A stretch of 64,000 nt of DNA, taken from NCBI RefSeq assembly GCF_000519325.1, contig NZ_KI912613.1:975369-1039368 (forward strand), in the 5' to 3' direction. Each line of letters starts with the position of its first letter. Positions within the stretch are counted from its first letter, which is position 1. Source of the DNA: Patulibacter minatonensis DSM 18081 (GTDB taxonomy: Bacteria; Actinomycetota; Thermoleophilia; Solirubrobacterales; Solirubrobacteraceae). The notes under the pieces are model-generated. The model ran no database searches, was not told where the DNA came from, and worked only from the letters and a program-made list of their open reading frames with translations. Positions 9,670 to 18,761 of this stretch are shown here, piece after piece. A program made the position numbers and the translations under genes.

Positions 9670-11274
9670 ATGTCCCCATCGACCATCCGGCGGCTCGCGC
9701 TCGCGGGCGCCACGGGCGGCCTCGCCGTCGCCCTCGCGGGCTGTTCAGCCCTGGCGACGAACGGCCCGTCCGGCGCCGTCCAGCCGACGCCGCTCTCCGA
9801 CACCGTCACGGTGAGCCAGCCGTTCTGCACCGCGAACGGCCGCGACGTCTCCACGCGAGCGGCCCTGCAGCGCGCAGCGCTCACGGCCGACCCCGGCTGC
9901 GACCCCTTCACCTCCGTGTTCACCGGGCTCGAGGACTTCACCGGTCCCGGCGGCAACCGCATGCTCGTCCCGATCCAGGTCGCGGACGGGACGCCCGCCC
10001 CCGTGCTGACGCTGCGTCGCCGGCCCGGCGTGATCTTCGAGCAGGAGCCCGCCGTCCTGTCCGCGTCGCCCGAGGCCCCGGCCGGGCGCCATTGGGTCGG
10101 CTACCGCTCGGGGGAGTTCCGCTTCGCATTGGACGAGCCGGACGCCGGGGACGTCGTCGATGCCGTCGTGGCGATCCCGCGCGCGGCCGACCGTCCCGCC
10201 TCCGAGCGGCTCTCGACCACGATCGCGATCGGGTCGCAGGTCACGGCGGACGGATTCGGCACCGAGTACGCCGCCACCCGCCCCGTCGACTGCGACGAGC
10301 ACCTCGAGGAGGGTGCGACCGGGCCCAGCGTCTTCGTGGACTCGACGACCTGCCCGAACGTCGCCGGTGACACCGAGGGCCCCGAGCCGTCGGACTCCGA
10401 GCTCACCCCCACCGACGCGGCGGTCCTCACCGGCGACGGGGAGACCGCGGTCGTCGCCGGCGACACCGCCACGGTGCCGTTCACGTTCGCGCGGACGGGC
10501 ACGGTCGACGACCCCGCCGACGTCGCGCTGAGCGCGTCCACCACCGTCCCCGGCGGCGAGGCCACCCCGACGCCCACCACGGTGCGGTGGGAGACGACGC
10601 CCGTCGACCCCACGACGACCACGGGCCCGACGCCGCCGACCGATCCGACCGGCACGCTGTCGCGCGCGGCCCCGGCCACGCGCGCGTCGTCGCCGCGCGC
10701 CGCACTCGCGGACGCCTCGACCGACGTCCCGGTCGCCGTCGTCGTCCCCGCCGCGACCGCCGCCGGCGTCTACGACGTGACCCTGAAGGCCTCCGACGAC
10801 GGTGGCTCGCGCTCGGCGACCGCGCGGATCCGCGTGACGGCCGCCGCGGTGCCCGCCGCGCCGACCGCGCCTGCCACACCCGCCGCACCCGCCGCACCGG
10901 TCGGCCCCGCCGGGACCCCGGCACCGACCCGCAAGCCGATCTCGACGACCGTGAAGCTCCTGAAGGTCTCGCTCGTCAGCCGCCGCACCCGGCGCCTGCA
11001 CCTCGGGCGCGTCACGTGCGTCCGCGAGAAGGGCTCCGGCCCCTGCGTCGTCCGGAGCCGCGTGACGAGCTCGGGCAAGGAGATCGGGCGGATCTCGGTG
11101 AAGGTCCAGCCGAGGACCTCCGCGAAGATCACGCTCCGGCTGACCCGCTCCGCGCTGGCGAAGGTCGTCGCGAACGCCGCCCGGGCGACCACGACGGTCT
11201 CGGCCGCCGGGTCGACCGACGTCGTCCGGGTGACGAAGGTCCGCGCGAAGCCGCTCCCGCGGAAGCGGGGCTGA
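9670..11274 (+). CDS. Secreted lipoprotein of unknown function
   Basis: 534-residue exported protein. The N-terminus carries RR, a hydrophobic core and the lipobox LAGC with Cys25, so it is expected to be lipid-anchored on the outer face of the membrane. The middle is an acidic, Thr-rich beta-type region (to about residue 380). A Pro/Ala linker follows at about 385-425, then a strongly basic C-terminal domain of about 110 residues with two cysteines. I do not recognise the family. The ATG was chosen because AGGAAG lies 7 bases before it and because it creates the signal peptide. A strong hairpin follows the stop. Confidence 0.75.
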   Translation: MSPSTIRRLALAGATGGLAVALAGCSALATNGPSGAVQPTPLSDTVTVSQPFCTANGRDVSTRAALQRAALTADPGCDPFTSVFTGLEDFTGPGGNRMLVPIQVADGTPAPVLTLRRRPGVIFEQEPAVLSASPEAPAGRHWVGYRSGEFRFALDEPDAGDVVDAVVAIPRAADRPASERLSTTIAIGSQVTADGFGTEYAATRPVDCDEHLEEGATGPSVFVDSTTCPNVAGDTEGPEPSDSELTPTDAAVLTGDGETAVVAGDTATVPFTFARTGTVDDPADVALSASTTVPGGEATPTPTTVRWETTPVDPTTTTGPTPPTDPTGTLSRAAPATRASSPRAALADASTDVPVAVVVPAATAAGVYDVTLKASDDGGSRSATARIRVTAAAVPAAPTAPATPAAPAAPVGPAGTPAPTRKPISTTVKLLKVSLVSRRTRRLHLGRVTCVREKGSGPCVVRSRVTSSGKEIGRISVKVQPRTSAKITLRLTRSALAKVVANAARATTTVSAAGSTDVVRVTKVRAKPLPRKRG

Positions 11275-11282
11275 GCGGCGGC

Positions 11283-11305
11283 GGTCGCCGGGAAGGCCCG
11301 GCGAT
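11283..11305. terminator. Hairpin after lipoprotein gene
   Basis: CGCCGGG (11286-11292) and CCCGGCG (11297-11303) pair around the loop aagg. The stem can extend by three further pairs, one of them G-U. No T-run follows. Confidence 0.5.
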
Positions 11306-11354
11306 CGCGGCACGACGTTCACGCCGGGGCGGGCACGCCCGGCGTCGGTCCTGG

Positions 11355-11373
11355 CCGCGGCGCGAGGCCGCGG
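11355..11373. terminator. Hairpin after siroheme-pathway gene
   Basis: CCGCGGC and GCCGCGG form a perfect 7-base stem with a 5-base loop, 8 bases beyond the minus-strand stop. It is the likely terminator of the minus-strand gene. Confidence 0.5.
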
Positions 11374-11381
11374 CGGGGCGC

Positions 11382-12131
11382 TCAGGCCTGCGCCAGCTCC
11401 GCCTCGGCGCGCTGCTGCGAGGCGATGATGATGTCCATGACGTCCTTCTCGCGGCCGTCCTTCAGGAGCTGGATCGGGTCCTGCTCGCCGCGGACGATGC
11501 CCTCGAAGAACGCCTTGCGGTCCTGGTAGGTCGGCAGCGTGCCCTTGGCCCAGCCGCGGACCTCGTTCAGCAGCACGGCCATGCGGGCGTACTCCTCGCC
11601 GAAGAGCTCGGAGACCTCGTCCTTCATCCGCTTGGCCAGCGCGGGCGACGCGCCGGCGGTGGAGATCGCGATCGCCAGCGGGCCGGTGCGCACGATCGCC
11701 GGGAGGATGAAGTTGCACAGCGGCGGGACGTCGACGATGTTCGCGAGCATCGCCCGCTCCTCCGCGTCGTCGTAGATGCGGATGTTCGTCTCGGTGGAGT
11801 CGGTGCACGCGATGACGAGGAACTTGCCCTCGAGGTCGCCCTGCTCGTAGTCGCGCTTCAGCCACGTGATCGAGCCCTCGACGGCGAGCGCCTCGACCTC
11901 GGGCAGGACCTCCGGCGAGATGACGATGACGTCGCCGTCGCACGCGAGCAGCCCCTCGGTCTTCTCCAGCCCGAGCTCGCCGCCGCCGATGACCAGGCAC
12001 TTCCGGTTCCGGAGCTTCAGGCATGCGATGTAGAACGGCGTGTCCAGCATGTCCTGGACGCAGGTCTGATCGCAGATCCCACGCTTGAACTGACAGACGC
12101 AGTCCTTCCCGGCGTACGCAGCAGCAGGCAT
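11382..12131 (-). CDS. Precorrin-2 dehydrogenase / sirohydrochlorin ferrochelatase-like protein
   Basis: Siroheme-pathway enzyme of the CysG N-terminal (Met8p-like) type, expected to oxidise precorrin-2 with NAD. The 249-residue protein has the Rossmann motif [17 protein letters not shown] at about 45-61, DVIVISPEV, and the family's conserved Asn-Ile-Val and [14 protein letters not shown] segments, then the helical C-terminal domain. Unusual is an N-terminal extension with Cys11-X-Cys13-X6-Cys20-X3-Cys24 that could bind a metal or iron-sulfur centre. TAGACT six bases before the ATG indicates leaderless transcription. Siroheme serves sulfite and nitrite reductases, consistent with the nearby sulfonate operon. 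Confidence 0.85.
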   Translation of the reverse strand: MPAAAYAGKDCVCQFKRGICDQTCVQDMLDTPFYIACLKLRNRKCLVIGGGELGLEKTEGLLACDGDVIVISPEVLPEVEALAVEGSITWLKRDYEQGDLEGKFLVIACTDSTETNIRIYDDAEERAMLANIVDVPPLCNFILPAIVRTGPLAIAISTAGASPALAKRMKDEVSELFGEEYARMAVLLNEVRGWAKGTLPTYQDRKAFFEGIVRGEQDPIQLLKDGREKDVMDIIIASQQRAEAELAQA

Positions 12132-12310
12132 CGACCCAGTCTACGCGCGGACGTTCGGGGCCGGTTGCCGGAACGTCGCCTGCCGGGAGGAGCCGCGGTC
12201 CGCACGCGCGTCACGGGGTTCGGTGTTGCCCCCGAACGCGGCGGAGACCCGCTCCGAACGGCAGAAGCCGAGCACCGGTGCACGCCCCGGCGAGCGGTAC
12301 CGTAGGCGCC
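12132..12310. promoter_or_regulatory. Divergent promoters of siroheme gene and XRE-cupin gene
   Basis: Minus-strand TAGACT (12138-12143) stands six bases before the siroheme-gene ATG. Plus-strand TACCGT (12298-12303) stands seven bases before the GTG of the regulator. Both look leaderless. No shared operator was evident. Confidence 0.5.
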
Positions 12311-13120
12311 GTGACAGGACCGGCCCAGACGGTGGGCTCCAACCTCCGTCGACTACGTCTCGCCCGCGGGCTCTCGCTCGTCGAGCTCGGTCGGCTGTCG
12401 GGCCTCGCGAAGGGCACGCTCACCCAGCTCGAGGCCGGCCGGGCCAACCCCACGATCGAGACGCTGCAGGCGCTCGCCGGGGCCCTGGGCGCCGGGCTCC
12501 CCGACCTCGTCGCGCAACCGCCGCCGTCGATCGCGGAGGTCGTCCGCGCCGACGAGGGCCCGATCACGTCGGGCCGCACCCTCCACGGCCGGCTGCTGAA
12601 CCGGTCCCACCTCGGGTCGATGATCTCCGAGCTGTTCGCGCTCCGGCTGACCGCCGGGTCGATGCACCACGCGCAGTCGCACGCCCCGGGCGTGGTCGAG
12701 CAGCTGTTCGTGATCGAGGGCACGATCGTGATCGGCCCGGACGACCACACCGAGACGCTCGGGCCCGGGGACTTCGTCCGCTTCCCCGCGGACCGCCCGC
12801 ACTCCTACGGGGCCCCGGACACGGAGGCCCACGGCCTCCTGTGGCTGCTGTTCCCGACGCTGCCCACCGCGGCGGTGACCCTCAGGCCGATGCCGTCCGA
12901 CGAGGGCGCGATCGGCGCGGTCGAGGGCCTCGTCGCGCGCGACCCCGCGCCGCCGCCGCCCGTGGGCCGGGCCGTCTCGTCGCAGTCGGGCGGCCGACCG
13001 GCGCACCCGGACATGCCGCGCGTGCTCCCGCACCCGCCGGTCCGCGGCCGCCGTCCGACGTCGCGCACCGTGCCCGGCCCGAACCCCGATCGACCGAAGC
13101 CGCCCGGCCCCGGCCGCTGA
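12311..13120 (+). CDS. XRE family regulator with cupin sensor domain
   Basis: 269-residue transcription factor: an N-terminal helix-turn-helix (about residues 8-62, with LSLVELGRLSGLAKGTLTQLE) followed by a C-terminal cupin (about 105-180, with SHAPGVVEQLFVIEGT and LGPGDFVRFPADRPHSY). Such proteins repress or activate a nearby catabolic or transport gene in response to a small ligand. The Pro/Arg-rich tail of about 60 residues is unusual and probably disordered. The GTG start follows TACCGT by seven bases; an earlier in-frame ATG at 12278 would add 11 unconserved residues. The target may be the divergent siroheme gene, but this is only suggested by position. Confidence 0.85.
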   Translation: MTGPAQTVGSNLRRLRLARGLSLVELGRLSGLAKGTLTQLEAGRANPTIETLQALAGALGAGLPDLVAQPPPSIAEVVRADEGPITSGRTLHGRLLNRSHLGSMISELFALRLTAGSMHHAQSHAPGVVEQLFVIEGTIVIGPDDHTETLGPGDFVRFPADRPHSYGAPDTEAHGLLWLLFPTLPTAAVTLRPMPSDEGAIGAVEGLVARDPAPPPPVGRAVSSQSGGRPAHPDMPRVLPHPPVRGRRPTSRTVPGPNPDRPKPPGPGR

Positions 13121-13127
13121 GCCGTCC

Positions 13128-14717
13128 TCAGCGGCGCACCGTCATGAGGCGCGACTCGTCGGCCGTGGCGGAGACGGTCGCCCGGACGGGCGCGTCCGGG
13201 GTCCCGGTCAGGAGCGCCCGGCCGGCGGCGGTGAGCGGCAGCTCGACGATCGCGCCCATCCGCCCGGCCGGCGCGGTCAGGCGCCCGGCCGCGATCGGGA
13301 CGACGCGCGGCTTCGCGGCGGCGGTGCGGCGGGCGCTGCGGGCCGCGCGCCGGGCGGCCGCGGCCTGCCGCCGGGACGTGGTCGCCGCGCGGGAGGCGGT
13401 CCGGGCCTGCGCCGGCCGACCGGCGCGTCGGGCGGCGGCGGCCGCGCGGTCGCGGGAGGCGGCGCGGCGGGCCAGGGTCCGGGCGCGCCGGTCGTGGCGC
13501 CGCGCCGCGCGGCGCGCCTTCGCCGCGGCCCCGGGCACGGCGGCGGGACCGGCCGAGCGCAGCGTCGCGGTGGCGTCGCAGGCGGTCCGCAGGTCGCCCC
13601 ACCGCTCGAGGCGGACGGCGATCCGGCCGTCCCTCGGCGCGACGAGCTGCGCGACCCGCAGCCGGCAGCCCGGGGCGGGCGACGCCGGAGGGTTCGGGCA
13701 GCCGTCGGCGCCCGCGGCGCCGCCCTGCCCGCCCATGCGCGGGACCTTCGAGGTCTTCAGGAACGACTCGAACGCCGCCGGCCTCGTGGTCATGATCCCG
13801 TCGCCGCAGACGTCGAGGACCTGGCGGTAGGCGGCCTCGTTCTCCGGGACCTCCCAGTAGTGGACGGCGACGCCCTTGCCGTGCGCGCGGTCGGTGACCC
13901 AGCGCTGCGCGAGGTTCAGGTCGACGGGCAGGTCCTGCACGACCGGCAGCTTCAGGCCGATGCTGCCGGGGTCGAACGCGAACGGCAGCTGCAGCGCGAC
14001 GGTCCCCGGCGGCAGCTCCTGGCCGAGCAGCAGGAACTCGACCGCGGCCTGCACCCCCGCCGCGACCGGGATCTCCGGCGCCCGCGCGTGGAAGCGGTCG
14101 ATCGACGCCTGGTCGAAGCTCACGATCACGAGGTCGCGCCGCGGGCTGTCCTTCAGCAGGTGCGCGAGCGCATCTGCCACCCGGAACTTCTCGGCCTGGT
14201 CGGCGCCCTTGATCTCGATGTTCAGCGGCACGTGCGGGAACGCCTGCATGACCTCCTGGAGCGTCGGGATCCGGAAGTCCTCGGCGTCGAAGCCGGCGGG
14301 CGCGGGCCGGGCGCCGGTCCGGACGCCGCGCAGCGGGTACGACGACGCCGGGAGCCCCTGCACGGTGCTGCGCCCGGGGACGAACCAGTGCGCCGCGTCG
14401 AGCCCACGGAGCTGCGCGAGGGTCAGGTCCTGCACCGCGCCGTGCCCGTTCGTCGTGCGGTCGACGGTGTCGTCGTGCCCCACGACGATCGCGCCGTCCT
14501 TCGTGCGGTGGACGTCGATCTCGAGCATGTCGGACCCGTCGCCCAGGGCGGTCGCGAACCCGTACATCGTGTTCGACGGGACCTCGTCCTCGCCGCCCTG
14601 GTGCGCCTGGTGCAGGAAGCGGGCGGTGGTCCAGGAGAACGGGACGGACGCGGCCGAGGCGCCCGGCGCGACCGCGAGGAGGCCGAGGACGGCGAGGATC
14701 ACGAGCCGGCGCCACAT
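13128..14717 (-). CDS. Secreted glycerophosphodiester phosphodiesterase family protein
   Basis: Exported enzyme expected to hydrolyse glycerophosphodiesters to glycerol-3-phosphate and an alcohol. Residues 1-22 are a signal peptide ending PGASA. The GDPD barrel shows HQGGEDEVPSNT (His39), EIDVHRTKDG (Glu67, Asp69) and VGHDDTVDRTTNG (His81), which are the catalytic and metal-binding signatures. The 529-residue protein is much longer than usual. After the barrel comes an Arg/Ala-rich insert of about 75 residues (397-471), then a 58-residue beta-type domain. TAGGCT seven bases before the ATG implies leaderless expression. It runs towards the XRE-cupin gene with a gap of only 7 bases. Confidence 0.87.
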   Translation of the reverse strand: MWRRLVILAVLGLLAVAPGASAASVPFSWTTARFLHQAHQGGEDEVPSNTMYGFATALGDGSDMLEIDVHRTKDGAIVVGHDDTVDRTTNGHGAVQDLTLAQLRGLDAAHWFVPGRSTVQGLPASSYPLRGVRTGARPAPAGFDAEDFRIPTLQEVMQAFPHVPLNIEIKGADQAEKFRVADALAHLLKDSPRRDLVIVSFDQASIDRFHARAPEIPVAAGVQAAVEFLLLGQELPPGTVALQLPFAFDPGSIGLKLPVVQDLPVDLNLAQRWVTDRAHGKGVAVHYWEVPENEAAYRQVLDVCGDGIMTTRPAAFESFLKTSKVPRMGGQGGAAGADGCPNPPASPAPGCRLRVAQLVAPRDGRIAVRLERWGDLRTACDATATLRSAGPAAVPGAAAKARRAARRHDRRARTLARRAASRDRAAAAARRAGRPAQARTASRAATTSRRQAAAARRAARSARRTAAAKPRVVPIAAGRLTAPAGRMGAIVELPLTAAGRALLTGTPDAPVRATVSATADESRLMTVRR

Positions 14718-14737
14718 GGGCGCCAGCCTACGCGGGA

Positions 14738-16264
14738 TCAGGGCGTGCGGCCACGCGCCGTCCGGGCCGCGGCGAGGCGGTCCCGCAGGACGGTCTCGTG
14801 CGGGGCGGGTCGGAGGAACCGCACGTCCTCGAGGCCGGCGGGCATCAGCTCCTGGTCGCTGACCCCGCCCGGGTTCGTGTGCGGGTAGTCGTAGCTCCCG
14901 GGCGCCGCGCCCTCGCTGATCTTGCCCCGCAGGTAGGGCGGCGGCGGGGTCACGCCGTGCTCCTCGATGTGCGCCATCGCGTCGTCGATCGCCCGGTACG
15001 ACGCGCTGCTCTTGCCGGCGAGCGCGAGCCGGACGGTCGCGTGCGACAGCGCGATCCGGCACTCGGGCATCCCGACGCGGTCGACGACCTCCGCCGCGGC
15101 GATCGCGAGCGGCAGGCACTGCGGGTCGGCGAGCCCGATGTCCTCGGACGCCGAGACGACGAGCCGCCGGGCGACCGTCCGGGGGTCCTCGCCCGCCGTG
15201 AGCATCCCCGCGAGGTAGTAGACGGCGGCGTCGGGATCGCTGCCGCGGATCGACTTGATGTACGCGGAGAGCAGGTCGTGCGGCTGGTCCGGCCCGGCGG
15301 TCACGGTCGCGCGGTCGAGCGCCGCCCCGGCGTTCCGGGAGGTCACGCGGACGGGGACGATCGCGCGGCCGCCGGCCGCCCCGTTCCCGGATGTCGCGTC
15401 GGCGTCACCGGCGGCGGCGCCCCGGCCGTCGACGTCGCCCGTCATCGTCGCGGTCGCCGTGCGCGCGAGGGCGACGGCGGCCTCGAGCGCGCCGAGCGCG
15501 GTGCGGGCGTCTCCGGCGCTGCGGGTGGCGAGCAGCTCGAGGGCGTCGTCGTCTGCCGTGACCTGCGGCCGCGCCGATGCTCCGCTGGTCGACGGGTCGC
15601 TCGCGGCGGCCGTCGGGTCCCCTTCGCCCCCCGGTGCGCCGTCGCCCGGCCCGTTCTCGGCGCGCGGCGCCGCCGGCCGGTCGAACATGCGGCGCTCGAC
15701 GGCGCGGCGGAGGAGCACGAGGACGTCCTCGGTCTCGAGCGCCCGGAGCCGGTAGATCCGCAGCCGCGAGCGGAGCGCGGGCGAGACCGCCGCCCACGCC
15801 GGCTCGGTCGTCGCGGCGATCAGGGTGACGAGGCCCTCCTCGACCGCGGGCAGCAGCGCGTCCTGCTGGGTGCGGTTGAAGCGGTGGATCTCGTCGATGA
15901 AGAGCACCGTCGGGGTGCCGTTCGCGGCGCGTCGCTCCTGGGCGCGGGCGAGCGCGGCGCGGACCTCGGCCTTCCCGGCGTCGACGGCCTGGAGCCGCTC
16001 GACCGCCGCGCCGGCGGCGTCGGCCACGATCCGCGCGAGCGTCGTCTTGCCCGACCCGGGCGGCCCGTGCAGCAGCATCGCGTGCGGCATCCGGGCGTCG
16101 ATCGCGGCGCGCAGCGGCCGGCCGGGCCCGAGCAGGTCCGTCTGCCCCACGACGTCCTCGACGACCTGCGGGCGCATCCGGGCGGCGAGCGGCGCGTCGG
16201 CGGGCACGGCAGCCGTCCCGGCGGGGGCACCGTCGTCGGGGTCGGGGACGAAGAGCCGGTCCAC
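14738..16264 (-). CDS. rarA: Replication-associated recombination protein A (AAA+ ATPase)
   Basis: RarA/MgsA family ATPase acting at stalled replication forks. The 508-residue protein shows Walker A [9 protein letters not shown] (67-75), Walker B [10 protein letters not shown], and the C-terminal tetramerisation region with [26 protein letters not shown]-like sequence, ending in the typical [20 protein letters not shown]. Two Gly/Ala/Ser-rich insertions (around 205-245 and 300-325) make it longer than the roughly 440-residue norm. The GTG start was chosen because GATCCT lies six bases upstream and the downstream sequence begins the conserved domain. The next gene in this direction starts 20 bases beyond its stop, with its own promoter inside this gene. 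Confidence 0.92.
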   Translation of the reverse strand: [508 protein letters not shown]

Positions 16265-16408
16265 CCTTCGAGGATCGCAGGCGGTCCGGCCGGGGCACCG
16301 GCACGCGGAGGTCCCGGACGCCGGTGCCGCAACCGGACCGCGACCCGAAGGCGTACGGTCGGGAGGACCGGGTAGCGCAGGCATCCGGTTCGCCACCCGC
16401 CCACTCCC

Positions 16409-17305
16409 GTGCACTCGACCGACTCCACCCTCCCGATCGACGACCCCGCCCGGCCCCGGGGCGTCATGACGAGCGGGCACGCCAGCCCGGACGGGCTCTT
16501 CGACGACCACGCGATGATCCGCCGCGTGCATCGCGAGCGCGCGGTGGCGCTGCACGGGCAGCGCGCGCTCCTCATGCAGGCCGCGCACCCGCTGGCGTTC
16601 GTCGGCTTCTGGGGCGCGACCGCCGCGCAGGAGCCCGAGAAGGCCTACCCGCGGCTCGCGCGCACCGCCGAGGCGATGGCGACCGCGGTCTTCGGGTCCG
16701 CCACCGACGCCGAGGCGATGGGCCGCCGCGTGCGGTCGATCCACGGGGCGATCTCGGGCACGCTCGCCGAGGACGTCGGACCGTGGACGGCGGGGACGCG
16801 ATGGAACGCGGACGATCCCGAGCTCCTGCTCTGGATCCTCGCCTCCCTCGTGGACTCGGCCCGGGTCACCTTCGACCGCTTCGTCCGGCCGTTGCGTCCC
16901 GAGGAGCGCGACGCGTTCTGGCGCGACTATCGCGTCGTGGGCGAGCTGTTCGGGCTGCGTCAGAGCGACATGCCGCAGACGATCGCGGCGTTCGACGCGT
17001 ACATCGCCGACATGCTCGCGTCCGACCGGACCGAGGTCATCCCCTCGGCACGCGCGGCCGGCCGGCAGATCGTGCTGCGACCGCCGGTCCCCGTGAAGTT
17101 CCGTCCGGTGCTCAAGGTCGCCAACGAGATCACCGCGTCCATGCTGCCCGGGAAGGTCCGCAAGGGCTTCGGCCTGCGGTGGGACCCGGCGCGCGATCTC
17201 GGGGTCGACGTCCTGGGCGTCTGGTCCCGGCTCGTCCTGCAGCCGCTGCTGCCGACGACGGTCGCCTGGACGCCCCACGGCAGCCCGGCGCCGATCACCG
17301 GCTGA
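16409..17305 (+). CDS. Oxygenase MpaB family protein (DUF2236)
   Basis: 298-residue member of the MpaB/Lcp-related family, haem proteins that include rubber oxygenase and a fungal mycophenolic-acid oxygenase. The family pattern is visible as MIRRVHRERAVALHGQRAL followed by MQAAHPLAFVGF, with conserved His and Arg residues, and WILASLVDSARVTFDRF in the middle. No signal peptide is seen, so it should be cytoplasmic. The substrate is unknown. The start is uncertain: GTG at 16409, or ATG at 16466 (MTSGHASPDG), which is closer to the conserved domain. Confidence 0.8.
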   Translation: MHSTDSTLPIDDPARPRGVMTSGHASPDGLFDDHAMIRRVHRERAVALHGQRALLMQAAHPLAFVGFWGATAAQEPEKAYPRLARTAEAMATAVFGSATDAEAMGRRVRSIHGAISGTLAEDVGPWTAGTRWNADDPELLLWILASLVDSARVTFDRFVRPLRPEERDAFWRDYRVVGELFGLRQSDMPQTIAAFDAYIADMLASDRTEVIPSARAAGRQIVLRPPVPVKFRPVLKVANEITASMLPGKVRKGFGLRWDPARDLGVDVLGVWSRLVLQPLLPTTVAWTPHGSPAPITG

Positions 17306-17363
17306 CGGCTCGCGTCGCGGGGCCGCCGGGTCCGCCCGCCGGTGTGGTCCTCGCGCGCGCTCG

Positions 17364-17810
17364 TCAGCCCTCGCGTGACGGCAGCGCCCACACGGCCACC
17401 CCCGGGAGGACCACCAGGAGGCCCAGGGTGAGCATCTGGCCGACCGCGTCGACTGCGCCGAAGCCGTCGAGGTGCGTGATGTGGAAGACGAAGTGCAGCA
17501 GCGCCGAGACCGTCCACGCGACGCACAGCGGGACGACGAGCTCCCGGGACGGCCGCAGTGCCGCCCACGTGAAGAGCACCGCGAACGCGCAGAAGAAGCC
17601 GCCCGCGTCGGTCACGAGGTGCTCGTTGAACGGCGGCAGCAGGTCGACCCAGGCGCTGAGGAACGGGAAGTCGTCGAAGAACGTCCGCGGGAAGAACGCG
17701 GCGGGGATCCCCGTGAACGCACTCGAGACCGCGAGGACCCAGAGGGCCGTCCGGCTCAGCAGCGGGTCGCGCACGGCGGCGAGGCCCCGGGGGCGGGAGG
17801 CGGTGCTCAT
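17364..17810 (-). CDS. Small four-helix membrane protein, unknown
   Basis: 148-residue integral membrane protein with about four hydrophobic segments (TALWVLAVSSAFTGIPAAFF, a Phe-rich segment near 75-92, PLCVAWTVSALLHFVFHI and a final Leu/Val-rich helix). Histidines at the ends of helix three (LHFVFHITH) stand out. Family not recognised. Its ATG overlaps the stop of the preceding NAD(P)-binding gene (ATGA), so it is probably co-expressed with it. Confidence 0.7.
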   Translation of the reverse strand: MSTASRPRGLAAVRDPLLSRTALWVLAVSSAFTGIPAAFFPRTFFDDFPFLSAWVDLLPPFNEHLVTDAGGFFCAFAVLFTWAALRPSRELVVPLCVAWTVSALLHFVFHITHLDGFGAVDAVGQMLTLGLLVVLPGVAVWALPSREG

Positions 17811-18631
17811 CGGGACCCCTCGGCCCGGTCGGCCGCGAGCCACTCCGCGAACGTGGGGCCGCGCGACCCCGGACCGCCGTCCGCCGGCCCGCCGGACCCG
17901 GCGCCGTCCTGGGCCGGACCCTCCGCCGCGCACAGCCCGCCCGCCTTCAGCGCCCTCGCCGTCCGCCCGGCCAGCGGGATCCGCAGCGGCACCCGTCCGC
18001 GCCCGGTGGCGGTGGACCACGTGTCCGCCAGGTCCGCGACGCGCTCGCGGCGCGGGCCGCCGAGGTCGGGGAGTCGTCCGCCCGGACCGGCGTGCGCCGC
18101 ATCGGCGAGCCGCGCCGCGACGACGGCCGGATCGATCGGCTGCAGCGGCACCCGGACGCGGGGTCGGACGCCGAAGCGCGCCGTCGCCTCGAAGAGCCCC
18201 GCCACGAGCCCGTGGAACTGGGTCGCCCGGAGGATCGACCACGGCACGGGGCCGTCCGCCACCGTCCGCTCCTGCTCGGTCTTCACGCCGTAGTAGGCGA
18301 TCGGGACGCGGTCGCAGCCGACGATCGACACCAGCACGTGGTGGCCGACCCCCGCGGCGGCGCCGGCCTCGAGCGCCCGCCGGCTGCCTCCGACGAGCAG
18401 CTCCTGCGGGCGCTTCGTGGCGTTCGCGAGATCGAGGACCACGTCGACGCCCTCGAGCGCGGCGGCCAGGCCGTCGCCGGTGGTCAGGTCGACCGCGTGG
18501 TGGACGGCCCCGCCCGGCGTCGCCGGTGGCGCCGTGCGCGAGAGGACCCGGACCTCGTCGCCGCGCCGCGCGAGCTCGTGCACGACCAACCGCCCCACGC
18601 TGCCCGTCCCGCCGATCACCGCTGCCCGCAT
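17807..18631 (-). CDS. NAD(P)-binding atypical SDR family protein
   Basis: 274-residue protein of the NmrA/atypical short-chain dehydrogenase type. It begins MRAAVIGGTGSVGRLVVHEL, a Rossmann motif (GGTGSVG), followed by VRVLSRT and a DLANATKRP region; YYGVK carries a Tyr-X3-Lys-like pair. Such proteins act as redox sensors or reduce small ketones. The substrate is unknown. The C-terminal 40 residues are Gly/Pro-rich. A strong ribosome site (GGAGGAGCGGGG) sits directly before the ATG, one of the few SD-led starts here. It is co-transcribed with the small membrane protein downstream. Confidence 0.82.
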   Translation of the reverse strand: MRAAVIGGTGSVGRLVVHELARRGDEVRVLSRTAPPATPGGAVHHAVDLTTGDGLAAALEGVDVVLDLANATKRPQELLVGGSRRALEAGAAAGVGHHVLVSIVGCDRVPIAYYGVKTEQERTVADGPVPWSILRATQFHGLVAGLFEATARFGVRPRVRVPLQPIDPAVVAARLADAAHAGPGGRLPDLGGPRRERVADLADTWSTATGRGRVPLRIPLAGRTARALKAGGLCAAEGPAQDGAGSGGPADGGPGSRGPTFAEWLAADRAEGSR

Positions 18632-18701
18632 CCCCGCTCCTCCGCGTCCACGTCCGGCCTGCTCCGGCGACCGTACGCGGCGCGTGGTCCTGCCACCAGA
18701 G

Positions 18702-18736
18702 CCAGTTCGGACCCGGTTCCGTGGACCAGTTCGGAC
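18702..18736. promoter_or_regulatory. Direct repeat between divergent SDR and peptidase genes
   Basis: CCAGTTCGGAC occurs at 18702-18712 and 18726-18736, spaced 24 bases. The second copy covers the -35 position of the peptidase promoter, whose -10 is TAGCCT at 18749-18754. It is a candidate regulator site. Confidence 0.45.
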
Positions 18737-18761
18737 GCGCGTCTCGCGTAGCCTGGGGCGC

